Shown one piece after another: positions 18,495-29,109 of a stretch of 64,000 nt of DNA (its first letter is position 1; each line of letters begins with the position of its first letter). The translations under genes and the position numbers were made by a program. This stretch comes from Nitrospinota bacterium (lineage in GTDB: Bacteria > Nitrospinota_A > UBA7883 > JACRLM01), in contig JACQXA010000004.1 in the NCBI GenBank assembly GCA_016208975.1, positions 1,489,015 to 1,553,014 of the forward strand, in the 5' to 3' direction. The notes below the pieces were generated by a model. That model did not search any database and was not told the origin of the DNA. It saw nothing but the letters and a program-made list of their open reading frames with translations.

Positions 18495-18550
18495 GACAAA
18501 AAAGAAGCCGCCCGCCTGGGGTAGTTGAGAGGGGGATCAGGCGGACGGCT
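18495..18550 (-). terminator. Intrinsic terminator of the minus-strand small membrane protein gene
   Basis: On the minus strand, AGCCGTCCGCCTG pairs with CAGGCGGGCGGCT (13 bp, one mismatch), followed by TCTTTTTTG. It lies 49 bases downstream of the stop at 18600, so it supports real minus-strand transcription through the 35-codon ORF. It may also stop glnB transcripts. Confidence 0.75.
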
Positions 18551-18599
18551 GGTTGGCTTATATAAGGCTTCTTTAGGCTTGGCCCATCTCCAAACTTTG

Positions 18600-18707
18600 T
18601 TAACCTATAAAAACCAGTTTGGCTATCAGGGCTATTACCGCGTTCACGGCTAAAATGGAGCCAAGCCCGAAAATCTTCATCAGGTTCATTTTGAAGTCTC
18701 TGGACAT
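18600..18707 (-). CDS. Small single-pass membrane protein, 35 residues
   Basis: ATG to TAA gives 35 residues: a short basic N-terminus (MSRDFKMNLMK) and one hydrophobic helix (about residues 12-34, IFGLGSILAVNAVIALIAKLVF). A G-rich stretch (GGGGGGAT) lies 6 bases upstream of the ATG, and an intrinsic terminator lies downstream. I do not recognise the family. The hydrophobic single-helix form fits a regulatory membrane peptide, a type I toxin-like peptide or a small subunit of a larger complex. It is flanked by glnB and secA. Coding status is supported by architecture, not homology. Confidence 0.55.
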   Translation of the reverse strand: MSRDFKMNLMKIFGLGSILAVNAVIALIAKLVFIG

Positions 18708-18940
18708 TTTCAAATCCCCCCGCTCCCCGTTAATCAGGATGTCGTATATTTCTTGCCTCCTAATAAGCAGGTTTTGTGCCAGACATCAATGGGTTGTTAT
18801 TTAACGGTTTATTAATAAACGTGAGTTTTGTAGCCTTTAAATGTCTCAATTGAGGTCAGGGGCCATGTCCGGTATCAGGACATGCGGGAGGGGACGCAAG
18901 CCTAAAGGTTTCCTTAAATACCTCCATGTCAAAAATGCCG

Positions 18941-18970
18941 TTGAATAGCGGCTTGCCTCCGGGGGATAAT
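18941..18970 (+). promoter_or_regulatory. Candidate secA promoter
   Basis: TTGAAT (18941-18946) and GATAAT (18965-18970) with an 18-bp spacer. The predicted start at about 18977 leaves a leader of about 24 nt before the secA ATG. A CATGTCC/GGACATG hairpin (18864-18884) lies upstream of it; the rest of 18708-18940 shows nothing recognisable. Confidence 0.45.
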
Positions 18971-19000
18971 CATGGTTTACGTCAAGGAATGTAGAGAATA

Positions 19001-21700
<2,700 letters not shown>

Positions 21701-22045
21701 ATTTTGCGGTATGGTTTGTGGACCATGCCGCGTCTTTTCAAACCCGGCGGATCCAGCCTGGAAAAACGGGAAGGGCGGATTAACTGTCACCCCGGAGTCC
21801 GTAGGCAGTGACTCAAGGCGCGCCTGGTCATGCTTTTCCAATCCCGGCATGGCTGGAAGTTATTACGTATAAATGGCAGTCATAACATTTATAGGAAGAC
21901 AGGTAGCGTCGTGCGTCTTTCCATTCCCGTGCAATGAAATAAGCCTTTAAAATCAGGTCTGCTCCATCATTTGTTGAAAGAAACCGGATTAGACGAATCG
22001 GGTTTTTAATGTTTTGCCGCCGCCGCTCCGTATTCCAGGCTAAAA
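21701..22045. other. 345-bp gap downstream of secA, no gene seen
   Basis: No coding region with a ribosome site or recognisable product on either strand. It contains a weak dyad just after the secA stop (GGTATGGT/ACCATGCC, 21708-21729) and a terminator near 21981. The genes on both sides converge into it. Confidence 0.6.
21981..22008 (+). terminator. Hairpin terminator downstream of secA
   Basis: AAACCGGATT pairs with AATCGGGTTT with one mismatch, loop AGACG, then TTTTT. It lies about 280 bases beyond secA, so secA may have a long 3' untranslated region. Confidence 0.55.
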
Positions 22046-22510
22046 CTACCCGCCCGCCGGAACTTTTATCACCACTTTTTTCACCCGCGCCGGGCTATCG
22101 CCCAAAATAACGCCGGGGCGGTGCGCGTCGCTCGGGTAAAACACCGCGAAGTTTCCGGGAACCACAGAGATGGACGTGTAAATTCCGGGCGGCTCGAAGA
22201 ACATCACGTCCCGCGAGGGGTCATACTTTTGCGATATGGACAGGGTGTTTGTGAAGGCGCAATCCATCCGCTCCAGGCCGGTTACAACAAGCTGGATGTC
22301 TATATTATCCCGGTGCGCCTCGAACCGTTTGGAGTTGGCCGGGGCGGTGGGGTATGTTTCCACGATGGCGCGCATGCCGCCGCCAATGTCGTGCTTGCCT
22401 TCGGGGAGCAGGATTAAATCCGCGGACAGCAAGAACAGGAATCCGCCGCGCAGGCGCTCGTCCGGCATTGGCGAGCCTTTTTCGACGCGGTCCAGCTGGC
22501 CGAATATCAT
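22046..22510 (-). CDS. YhcH/YjgK/YiaL family protein
   Basis: 154 residues of the YhcH/YjgK/YiaL beta-sandwich family. Conserved metal-site-like residues are visible in FEAHRDNIDIQLVVTG and YPSDAHRPGV, where the His and Asp residues line the cupin-like cavity. Family members accompany sialic-acid and sugar catabolism genes (YhcH, TabA in biofilm control). Here it sits behind a MazG-like hydrolase with an 8-10 base gap, not in a sugar operon, so the substrate is open. Confidence 0.87.
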   Translation of the reverse strand: MIFGQLDRVEKGSPMPDERLRGGFLFLLSADLILLPEGKHDIGGGMRAIVETYPTAPANSKRFEAHRDNIDIQLVVTGLERMDCAFTNTLSISQKYDPSRDVMFFEPPGIYTSISVVPGNFAVFYPSDAHRPGVILGDSPARVKKVVIKVPAGG

Positions 22511-22520
22511 TGTGTTTGTA

Positions 22521-22889
22521 TCAACGCCGGTCTATCACGTTTTCCGGCGTGTCCAGCCTGTCATGTTTTACGGCCCTGCCCCGGGCTTTTTCCACGGGGT
22601 ATTTCATCGCGTTTTTTACGATCTTTTCCCGGGCGGCCTGTTTAACGTCCACCCCCAGCTTGTCCGCCAGGTTGACAAGATATATGAAAGTGTCGCCGAT
22701 CTCGTCTTTCACCTCGGCCAGCTTGTTGGGGGGCAGTTTTGCGCTTTCCTCCTCGGTGAGCCACTGGAAATGCTCCAGTATTTCGGCGGCCTCCACCGCC
22801 AGCGCCATGGCCAGGTTTTTCGGGGAGTGGAACTTGCCCCATTCCCTTTCGCTGGCGAATTTCCGTAATTGCGCCTGGATGTCTTTCAT
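22521..22889 (-). CDS. MazG-like nucleotide pyrophosphohydrolase
   Basis: 122 residues from ATG 22889, preceded by AAGGGGAGC; the upstream ATG at 22907 overlaps the previous gene and lacks a site. All-alpha NTP pyrophosphatase: the first half-motif is EAAEILEHFQWL, the second EVKDEIGDTFIYLV (E-x2-E ... E-x2-D), which binds magnesium. Related to RS21-C6/dCTPase-type house-cleaning enzymes that remove aberrant dNTPs. Probably co-transcribed with the flanking DUF2905 and YhcH-like genes. Confidence 0.88.
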   Translation of the reverse strand: MKDIQAQLRKFASEREWGKFHSPKNLAMALAVEAAEILEHFQWLTEEESAKLPPNKLAEVKDEIGDTFIYLVNLADKLGVDVKQAAREKIVKNAMKYPVEKARGRAVKHDRLDTPENVIDRR

Positions 22890-22896
22890 GCTCCCC

Positions 22897-23109
22897 TTAT
22901 TTCCCAAAGAACCTGAAGAACAGGTTTAACAATAAAGATACGGCCACGCTAACCAGTATCATGGTGGCTACGGGGAAGTGAAACGTGAAATTTTCCCGCT
23001 CCACCACTATGTCCCCGGGCAGTCTGCCCAGCCCCAGTTTCTGGATCAAGGGCCATGATATACCCAAAACCAGGATTGCCAGCCCAAGAAAAATAAGGAG
23101 CCGAGACAT
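22897..23109 (-). CDS. DUF2905 small membrane protein
   Basis: 70 residues with two transmembrane helices (about 4-22 and 44-66) and the conserved central segment GLGRLPGDIVVERENFTFHFP that defines DUF2905. Function unknown in the literature I know. First gene of the DUF2905-MazG-YhcH minus-strand run, with 7 bases between it and the MazG-like start. Confidence 0.9.
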   Translation of the reverse strand: MSRLLIFLGLAILVLGISWPLIQKLGLGRLPGDIVVERENFTFHFPVATMILVSVAVSLLLNLFFRFFGK

Positions 23110-23168
23110 GTTCTAAAACCCGGAGCGAAGTTATAATTACAGACAATATTACTGGATTCCATTATCGC

Positions 23169-23918
23169 ATGGCCATAAGCGGGTTGTGGAGGCAGGCGCT
23201 GGCGCCGGTGTGGCGGCTGTTCCCGCCACGGTGCGTGTCCTGCGGGGGCCAGGAGTTATCCACTCTATGCCCGGAACTGTGCGACGCATGTTTGCGGGAC
23301 ATAGAGTACCCGCCGCATAACATTTGCTCCACCTGCGCCAAACCGCTGGAGTTCGAGTACGAGCTGGAGACGCTGGAAACGTACCAGTGCGGAGAATGTC
23401 TGGAAAACCCGCCCAAGTATGAAAAACTGCGGTTCGGGCTTATGTATGGCGGCCCGGCGCGGGAGATGATCCACGCGTTCAAGTTTTCCGCCCGGCCATA
23501 TTTGTGGAAGAGCCTGGCGAAGCTGGGCGAAGAGCGGCTGGCGCCGTTTTTCGTCGAGACCCCAGGCGCCGTGGTGGTTCCCGTGCCGTTACACCCGTGG
23601 AAACTTTTCAAACGCGGCTATAACCCGGCCTATCTGCTGGCCCGTCATTACGCCGATATGGCCGGGCTTGCCATGGCCGACGGCGCCTTAAAACGGGTCA
23701 GGAACACCCGGCACCAATATGGGTTGACGATAAAGGAGCGGGCGGAGAATGTTAGAGGCGTTTTCATCTTGAGAGACGCCCGCAAGTTGAAAGGGCGCAC
23801 GGTGATATTGTTCGACGACATCCACACCACCGGCGCCACCGTGAACGAATGCGTGAAAGCGATACTGAAAGCCAAACCCGAAAGCGTAAGGGTGGCCACG
23901 TTACTGTGGGCGAGGTGA
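23169..23918 (+). CDS. ComF-family phosphoribosyltransferase-like protein
   Basis: 249 residues. The N-terminal zinc-finger region has paired cysteines (CVSCGG ... CDAC ... CSTC ... CGEC). The C-terminal domain has the PRTase PRPP loop VILFDDIHTTGATVNEC and the ComF-typical KRGYNPAYLLAR and RNTRHQYGLTIKERAENV segments. ComF/GntX proteins support DNA uptake, or in non-competent species an unclear nucleotide role. No other competence genes are present, so the DNA-uptake role is not claimed. Confidence 0.9.
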   Translation: MAISGLWRQALAPVWRLFPPRCVSCGGQELSTLCPELCDACLRDIEYPPHNICSTCAKPLEFEYELETLETYQCGECLENPPKYEKLRFGLMYGGPAREMIHAFKFSARPYLWKSLAKLGEERLAPFFVETPGAVVVPVPLHPWKLFKRGYNPAYLLARHYADMAGLAMADGALKRVRNTRHQYGLTIKERAENVRGVFILRDARKLKGRTVILFDDIHTTGATVNECVKAILKAKPESVRVATLLWAR

Positions 23919-23936
23919 GGGGATTGTTGTCAACAA

Positions 23937-24281
23937 TTAACCAGGAAAATCTTGGCTGAGGATTTTCTGGATTCTCTCTTGAAGAGCAGGCGTTTCGTCT
24001 TTGGCGGCATTCCAAACAATTTCCCAGTCAACCGAAAAATATGCGTGAATTGCGTAGTTTCGAAATCCGATAATGTCACCCCATTCAATGTCAGGATGAC
24101 GAGTCTTAAGCTCCGAGGATATCCTGGACGCAGCCTCACCGATCAAGGTCAGTTTTTGCATCACGGCGCTCCGTTGCATCTCGTTGGCCATGAAATCCTG
24201 ATAAGTCGCATGCCCAAGGAATGACCGGATCGAAATAGCCGCTTCGACAATATCCGCAAGATAAAGCTTGTCAGGCCGCAT
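23937..24281 (-). CDS. hepT: HepT-family RNase toxin (DUF86)
   Basis: 114 residues, all helical. The HEPN catalytic motif R-x4-H followed by x-Tyr is intact as RNYAIHAYF. HepT is an RNase that is silenced when its partner MntA adds AMP units to the Tyr of this motif. The gene overlaps the MntA gene by 11 bases on the same strand, the usual order for the MntA-HepT (type VII) module. An ATTGTTG-T-CAACAAT palindrome separates its stop from comF. Confidence 0.92.
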   Translation of the reverse strand: MRPDKLYLADIVEAAISIRSFLGHATYQDFMANEMQRSAVMQKLTLIGEAASRISSELKTRHPDIEWGDIIGFRNYAIHAYFSVDWEIVWNAAKDETPALQERIQKILSQDFPG

Positions 24282-24573
24282 AGAGAGTTGTGGCGGATTC
24301 TATCACTTCTTCACGGATCACAGGATTAAGCCCTTTTTTTGAAACCAGATCAACCTTACGGCCAAATACTTCCGCCAGTTCGCGTTGCATCCGTGTAAAT
24401 TTCATGATGCCGGTTTTGGCGCCGGGCTCGAACTCTACGAGAATATCAATATCGCTTCTGTCATTTAAATCGCCACGCGCGGCGGAGCCGAAGAGGGACA
24501 ATTCCCGCACACTATATTTCCTGCAAAATTCAGCAAGAAATTCTTTTGACGGCTCTAGCTTATTTGGTTCCAT
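24271..24573 (-). CDS. mntA: MntA-type nucleotidyltransferase antitoxin
   Basis: 100 residues of the minimal nucleotidyltransferase family. The active-site signature is complete: LFGSAARGDLNDRSDIDILVEF with the catalytic Gly-Ser and the two Asp. It AMPylates and neutralises HepT. It starts at ATG 24573, very close to the predicted transcription start from the promoter at 24585, so the mRNA may be nearly leaderless. Both catalytic motifs of the pair are intact, so the module is probably functional. Confidence 0.92.
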   Translation of the reverse strand: MEPNKLEPSKEFLAEFCRKYSVRELSLFGSAARGDLNDRSDIDILVEFEPGAKTGIMKFTRMQRELAEVFGRKVDLVSKKGLNPVIREEVIESATTLYAA

Positions 24574-24584
24574 GATTACCGCTT

Positions 24585-24612
24585 ATTATATATCGGTTTG
24601 TTGATGGGTAAA
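24585..24612 (-). promoter_or_regulatory. Promoter of the mntA-hepT module
   Basis: On the minus strand: TTTACC (24612-24607), 16-bp spacer, perfect TATAAT (24590-24585). The predicted start is near 24578, leaving only about 5 nt before the ATG. Confidence 0.6.
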
Positions 24613-24709
24613 AATTTTGGAAGGATTTTGGTAAAACGTTACCACCTTTATTCTCTGTCTCGTTTAATCTGATAAACTTCCCTTGAACAAATCAACTGGT
24701 GTGACCGCG

Positions 24710-25603
24710 ATGCTCGAATTCCGTTTAAAAGTTTTCCACGTGGTGGCGCGGAGGCTTTCGTTCTCCAAGGCCGCCAGGGACCTGGGGTTAACCCAGCCCG
24801 CCGTGACCCATCAGGTGAAACAGCTGGAAGACCAATACGGCGTGTCACTCTTCGACCGGTTCACAAACCGGATAGAGCTTACCCCCGCCGGGGCAATGCT
24901 GGTGGAGCGGCTGGAAAAACTTATGGACGCCGCCGAACAGGTGGAAGAGGAAATCCGGGCGTTTCAGGACCAGCGGGTTGGGGTTCTCAAAATCGGCGCG
25001 TCTTCCACCATCGGCGCGTATCTTCTGCCCCCGGCGCTGGCGGCCATGAAAAAACGCAATCCCGGGGTGGACCTCAAAGTATCCGTCGGCAATTCCGACG
25101 AGATAGTGGCATGGCTTTCCGACCATATATTAGACATCGGCATAGTGGAAGGCCCCGTTAACGCCGGAAAACTTATCCGCGCCCCATACGCCGACGACGA
25201 GCTGGTGGTGGCCGTAAGCCCCAATCACCCGGCGGCGAAGAAAGGGAAGATATCCGTGGCCGCCCTGGCGCGGGAGCCGTTCATCATCAGGGAAGAGGGT
25301 TCCGGCACCAGAAGTTTTATAGACGGGCTGGTGAAGAACGACGTTATAAACATCCCCAACGAAAACATTGTGCTGGAGCTGGGCTCCACCACCGCCATAA
25401 AAAACGCCGTGCGGGAAGGGATGGGTGTTTCTATCGTTTCATTAAAGGCGCTGGAGAACGAGGTGGCTTTGGGAGTTCTGGCGGCGCTGAGGGTGGAAGG
25501 GCGGCCCATGGTGCGCAAGCTGCAGTTCCTTGTGCGCGAGGGGCGCACCCGCTCGAGTCTAATCAGCGAGTTCATGGACATTTGTCGGGAAAAAACCGCT
25601 TAA
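24710..25603 (+). CDS. LysR-family transcriptional regulator
   Basis: 297 residues from ATG 24710, the start that begins the winged helix directly (MLEFRLKVFHVVARRLSFSKAARDLGLTQPAVTHQVKQLE); TTG 24683 is an alternative. The C-terminal half is a type-2 periplasmic-binding-like effector domain (GVLKIGASSTIGAYLLPPAL ... GMGVSIVSL). It resembles the CysB/CbbR-like branch. The effector and target are unknown; the divergently oriented mntA-hepT module and the downstream small gene give no clue. Confidence 0.93.
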   Translation: MLEFRLKVFHVVARRLSFSKAARDLGLTQPAVTHQVKQLEDQYGVSLFDRFTNRIELTPAGAMLVERLEKLMDAAEQVEEEIRAFQDQRVGVLKIGASSTIGAYLLPPALAAMKKRNPGVDLKVSVGNSDEIVAWLSDHILDIGIVEGPVNAGKLIRAPYADDELVVAVSPNHPAAKKGKISVAALAREPFIIREEGSGTRSFIDGLVKNDVINIPNENIVLELGSTTAIKNAVREGMGVSIVSLKALENEVALGVLAALRVEGRPMVRKLQFLVREGRTRSSLISEFMDICREKTA

Positions 25604-25794
25604 CCTTCCCGTCCGCCCGGAAATTTTTTCAGCCCCTACCCACAAATTGTCATCGCCCCAAAGCTCGCGCTAATTTTTTGACACCAGCCTGCCGATATAG
25701 ATAGTTGTAAAACAACGCATTGTGTTTTTTTGTAAGGCTAAGGTAAAAATGGCGCCAGCTTTGCTTTGTAATGGGGCAAAGGAGAATTGACGTT

Positions 25795-26004
25795 ATGACA
25801 GCAACCACGAAACGGCAAGCGGGAATGTTAGTCGGGATACTGAACATCTTTTATGATGAAGCCTTAAGGATATCCGGCAGTGAAGACGAGGCGAGGCTAA
25901 TAACCCAGGAAGCCATGAGAGGGTTCATGAACCAATACACCGCTTCCCGGGAGGAACGGTTATCTGATAGCCTGTCCAACCCCCTGGCCCTGGGTTTTAA
26001 TTAA
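25795..26004 (+). CDS. Small hypothetical protein
   Basis: 69 residues. The ATG at 25795 is chosen because AAGGAGA lies 9 bases upstream; a longer in-frame start at 25771 lacks a site. It is soluble and mostly helical (LVGILNIFYDEALRISGSEDEARLITQEAMRGFMNQY). I do not recognise a family. The strong ribosome site and stop at the end of a helix support coding. No partner is evident. Confidence 0.6.
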   Translation: MTATTKRQAGMLVGILNIFYDEALRISGSEDEARLITQEAMRGFMNQYTASREERLSDSLSNPLALGFN

Positions 26005-26081
26005 TAGCCAACCCTCCTTTGGATTGAGTTGCGCCCTTTGGCCGTGGGGGTTACACCTCAAACCAAACCGGCCTTAAAGCT

Positions 26082-26615
26082 TCATTTGCCCGAAAGGGCC
26101 TCCAGAATAGTCCTTCCGAAATCCCTGGCCGCCGAAGGCCCATTGGCGGTGACGATTTTCCCGGCCCGGACCACCGGTTTGTCCACAAAATGCACTTTGT
26201 TATCCGTGTATGCTTTCATGGTCTCGTCGGATTTCCACACCGTGGCGTCCACCCCCGTCAAAAGCCCGGCGTTGGCCAGCACCCCGCCGGATACGCAAAT
26301 TGCCGCCACCACCTTCCCCGCGCCATGATGACGGCGGAGGATGTCGTGTAGCCGTTTGTTGTTGTAAAGGTATTGGTGCGATCCGCCGCCACCCACCACC
26401 ACAACCGCGTCGAAGTTTTCCCCGGCCACGTCGTCCAGGGTTTTGGAGACGTTCTCTTTATAGCCAAGCTTGCCGTTGGCCACGCCCGTGCGCGTTGAGG
26501 CCACAGTAACCTGGGCCCCGGCCCCGTTAAAAACCTCGCGCGGATGGTTCAGCTCTTCATCCCGGAACTGTTCGGGAGCGATTACCATTAGGATTTTAGC
26601 GCCTGTTGAAGCCAT
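26082..26615 (-). CDS. DJ-1/PfpI family protein
   Basis: 177 residues of the DJ-1/PfpI class I glutamine amidotransferase-like fold. The nucleophile elbow is AAICVSGG, with the reactive Cys, and an early Glu lies in the EELNHPREVF segment. Family members act as proteases, chaperones, glyoxalases or deglycases, and the choice cannot be made from sequence. It is followed 15 bases upstream on the same strand by the BamD-like gene, so both may share a transcript. Confidence 0.9.
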   Translation of the reverse strand: MASTGAKILMVIAPEQFRDEELNHPREVFNGAGAQVTVASTRTGVANGKLGYKENVSKTLDDVAGENFDAVVVVGGGGSHQYLYNNKRLHDILRRHHGAGKVVAAICVSGGVLANAGLLTGVDATVWKSDETMKAYTDNKVHFVDKPVVRAGKIVTANGPSAARDFGRTILEALSGK

Positions 26616-26630
26616 AACGACCTCCTTAGC

Positions 26631-27389
26631 CTATTTTCCCTTGATTTTGATTTCCCCCGCAACGGCCGCGGCGGTTTTTGAAAACTCCCCAGCGGGATAT
26701 TTTTCCATAAGCCGCGTGAAAATGGCGGCCGCTTCCCGGAAATTCTGTTCGCGGTAATAACATTCCCCTAGCATATACATGGCCTCTTCCGCATCTTTGG
26801 CGCCGGGATTTTGTTCGATAAATTCCTTCAACCTGCCGATTGCCGCCTGGTTTTTTTCCAGCCGGTAATAAAGGCGGGCCACCTCCATCCGGGAATCCAC
26901 GATCAGGACATCCATTTCCCCTTTCATTTTCCGGGCCAGCGGCGCCAGCTGGTGGTTGGGGTATTTTGCCAGGAACCTGTTCAGGGCCTCGGTGGCTTTT
27001 ACAGTGTTGCTCTGATCCCGGTCAGCGGTGTGTGTGTCGCTGTAGTAGCCCATAGCGTAGTAGAAATAGGCCCTGGGGGTGGCCGTGTCCAGCGGGTAAA
27101 GTTCCAGGAACCTTTCGTAATAAAGCACCGCCTCGAAATACTGCTTGTCCTTGTAGAGGGCGTCGGCCAGACCCAGCAGGGCCTGTTTTCTATAAGGAGA
27201 GTCCGGGTTTTCCTCCACAGAGCGGCGGTAATTGTCCGCCGCTTCGGAGAACCTTTCCCGGGCATACATGTTGTTGGCCTTGTTTATGGTTATAGCTTCT
27301 GGCTGGGCCAGCTGTTGGGCGCTGGAACATGAAGCCAGGGCCGACAGTAGCAATAAAGCCGCCAGCTTTTTGGCCGGGTGTTTTTTCAT
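26631..27389 (-). CDS. bamD: BamD-like outer-membrane lipoprotein
   Basis: 252 residues. Lipoprotein signal with lipobox SALASC (Cys near residue 21). The rest is five TPR-like units of the BamD/YfiO type, for example ARERFSEAADNYRRSVEENPDSPYRKQALLGLADALYKDKQYFEAVLYYERFLELYP. BamD links BamA to substrate in beta-barrel assembly. bamD-like and other lipoprotein TPR (YbgF/CpoB) families are hard to separate; length, lipobox and TPR spacing favour BamD. Confidence 0.8.
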   Translation of the reverse strand: MKKHPAKKLAALLLLSALASCSSAQQLAQPEAITINKANNMYARERFSEAADNYRRSVEENPDSPYRKQALLGLADALYKDKQYFEAVLYYERFLELYPLDTATPRAYFYYAMGYYSDTHTADRDQSNTVKATEALNRFLAKYPNHQLAPLARKMKGEMDVLIVDSRMEVARLYYRLEKNQAAIGRLKEFIEQNPGAKDAEEAMYMLGECYYREQNFREAAAIFTRLMEKYPAGEFSKTAAAVAGEIKIKGK

Positions 27390-27680
27390 CGTTACCTTGC
27401 GAGAATTCCGGTTGTCAGATTGCCTTTATTCTAGCCTTTTATTTCCTGTTTGCCCCACATTTTTCGCCGCGCCGGGTCTGGCCGTATGTCCATGCCGCAA
27501 GGTACAGCTAGCGCCCTGATTCAGGACACTTTTTGCCCACAAGCAGGCTGGCCAGGAATCAGTCGGCCTTTAAACCTTTGATTGGGTTGCGCCGCAGGTT
27601 TAGGCATGTGCATTGCTACATTTTCCCTCAAGTGGTGTGTGGGCCTTTATCCGGCTGTCAATTATGCAGGAGGGTGTTAA

Positions 27681-27824
27681 ATGGAAAAGCTGAAGTCCCC
27701 AGCGAAACCTTTTGACGATGAAGAGTGGAACGGCAAATTGTCCCTTCTTTTTGTCTTGACCCCCGTGGCGGTGGCGTTCGGGATAAAGTCCGCTATTCTC
27801 CTGTTAATCTCTTATTACTTGTGA
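27681..27824 (+). CDS. Small single-pass membrane protein, 47 residues
   Basis: ATG to TGA, 47 residues, preceded by a strong AGGAGG ribosome site 7 bases upstream. The N-terminal 20 residues are polar and acidic (KPFDDEEWNGK), then one hydrophobic helix to the C-terminus (about residues 21-47). It falls below usual ORF length limits. I do not recognise it. It precedes the MetH-activation-like gene by 91 bases. The other 291 bases of this intergenic stretch (27390-27680) hold nothing I can name. Confidence 0.65.
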   Translation: MEKLKSPAKPFDDEEWNGKLSLLFVLTPVAVAFGIKSAILLLISYYL

Positions 27825-27915
27825 CAGGCGGGACGGATTCATAAAGTTGCCGGGATTTCCTGGCGCTTGGATGTAATATGGTGGTGAAAGAGGGCATTGC
27901 CACAGGAGCAAAGTT

Positions 27916-28575
27916 ATGAACACCGCGGAAAAGCTGATTCCGTTGAAAAACGCCACCGTGCTGGCTAACATCCCCTTCACCATAGACGAAACCCGGGTTT
28001 TGCGTGAGATGAAAGTGCCCCACGCGAAAACGGTGGCTGAGATAGAGGAAAAACCGCTGGCCGCCGCCATAAAACGGTCCATCGAAAAAGCCTATACCCT
28101 TATAGAAGGAAAAGGCGTTTTCAGGACTTATGCGTTGTCCGGTGTCGGCAAAGACATGGTGGCCGGGCCGGAAACCGGCGATCTTTTCCAAGGGCTCCAC
28201 ATGGTAAAACTTTTGGCGGGGTGCGACTACGCCACCCTCATGGCGGCCACCATCGGCCCCAGGCTGGAGGCGGAAGTGGAACGCCTGCAGAAAGCCGGGG
28301 AGCTAACCGGCGCGTTCATTTTAGAGATGATCGGCGGCTGGATGGGTGACTATATGGCCGAGCGGGTGGACGACAGGATCGCCCGGGAAATCGAACGGGC
28401 GGGCTATGGGCGCACCATGCGGTTTTCCCCAGGCTATGGGGACTGGAGCCTGAACCACCAGCCGGACGTGCTCCGGTTATCGGAGGCGGCCCGGATAGGC
28501 ATAATGGTTACCGAGTACAACATAATGATCCCACGCAAATCGGTGAGCGCCGTTATCGGATGGAAAAGAGGCTGA
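27916..28575 (+). CDS. Stand-alone MetH-activation-domain-like protein
   Basis: 219 residues matching the reactivation domain of B12-dependent methionine synthase: the AdoMet-binding segment RFSPGYGDWSLNHQ and the closing GIMVTEYNIMIPRKSVSAVIGW. In MetH this domain binds AdoMet and restores the oxidised cobalamin. The catalytic MetH modules are absent here. Stand-alone copies are known in bacteria with split methionine synthases or corrinoid proteins. It is probably a reactivator for a separate corrinoid enzyme. It overlaps the next gene as TGATG. Confidence 0.85.
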   Translation: MNTAEKLIPLKNATVLANIPFTIDETRVLREMKVPHAKTVAEIEEKPLAAAIKRSIEKAYTLIEGKGVFRTYALSGVGKDMVAGPETGDLFQGLHMVKLLAGCDYATLMAATIGPRLEAEVERLQKAGELTGAFILEMIGGWMGDYMAERVDDRIAREIERAGYGRTMRFSPGYGDWSLNHQPDVLRLSEAARIGIMVTEYNIMIPRKSVSAVIGWKRG

Positions 28576-29021
28576 TGGCGCGGATTCTTGGCAAGGGGGT
28601 GTTAGTGGCCCTTTGCGCCCTGTCATTGGGCGGAGTGTGCCACGCGGGGCAAAAACCGGCCAGCCACGATGAATATAATCCGTTGCTGGAGCCCGCCACA
28701 GCCACCATGGCATGTTTCAAAGCTTCCGGAAGTGACGATGCCGGGCCGGATTGGCGTCATCTTGCCGAAAGCGCGGCTCCGGAACAAAAACCCGGAAACC
28801 GGGAGCCGGGTTTCGTTTTTTCATATCCCGTGAATTTGGATTCTGCGGATGAAGACATCCTGAGCGATAAAGCCTATGACGCCATAACAGTGCGGGTGGT
28901 AAACATGAGCCTGCAACGGGCCGGAGCCATGCTTGGCTGGCTGGATCCCGGCCAGGACAATCCCCGGGCGCACGAGGCCGAGGTTTGGCTGGGGCTGACC
29001 ATAAGGGTGGGCGGGTCATAG
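28575..29021 (+). CDS. Small exported hypothetical protein
   Basis: 148 residues from the TGATG overlap with the previous gene. Signal peptide of about 24 residues (hydrophobic ILGKGVLVALCALSLGG, cleavage after CHA). The mature part is acidic and Pro/Ala-rich (residues about 30-90), then a compact C-terminal beta-rich segment (DILSDKAYDAITVRVVNMSLQ). Family not recognised. The translational coupling to the MetH-activation-like gene is stronger than the obvious functional link. Closed by a terminator at 29061. Confidence 0.7.
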   Translation: MARILGKGVLVALCALSLGGVCHAGQKPASHDEYNPLLEPATATMACFKASGSDDAGPDWRHLAESAAPEQKPGNREPGFVFSYPVNLDSADEDILSDKAYDAITVRVVNMSLQRAGAMLGWLDPGQDNPRAHEAEVWLGLTIRVGGS

Positions 29022-29060
29022 CGGTAACGGCGATCTTTGTATGTGACGCTTTAAATTAAG

Positions 29061-29094
29061 AACCCCGTGAAGCTGTAAGCCTCACGGGGTTTTC
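29061..29094. terminator. Bidirectional hairpin terminator
   Basis: AACCCCGTGA (29061-29070) pairs perfectly with TCACGGGGTT (29082-29091), 10 bp, followed by TTCTATT. It separates the convergent exported-protein and heme-lipoprotein genes; both transcripts would end here. Confidence 0.85.
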
Positions 29095-29109
29095 TATTGG
29101 CGATAACGG

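Noticed and set aside
18861-18920. Possible c-di-GMP (GEMM)-like riboswitch upstream of secA, from GGGGACGCAAGCC next to a hairpin
   Set aside because: The GCAAACC half of the core and the rest of the consensus are missing, and the likely promoter lies downstream of it.
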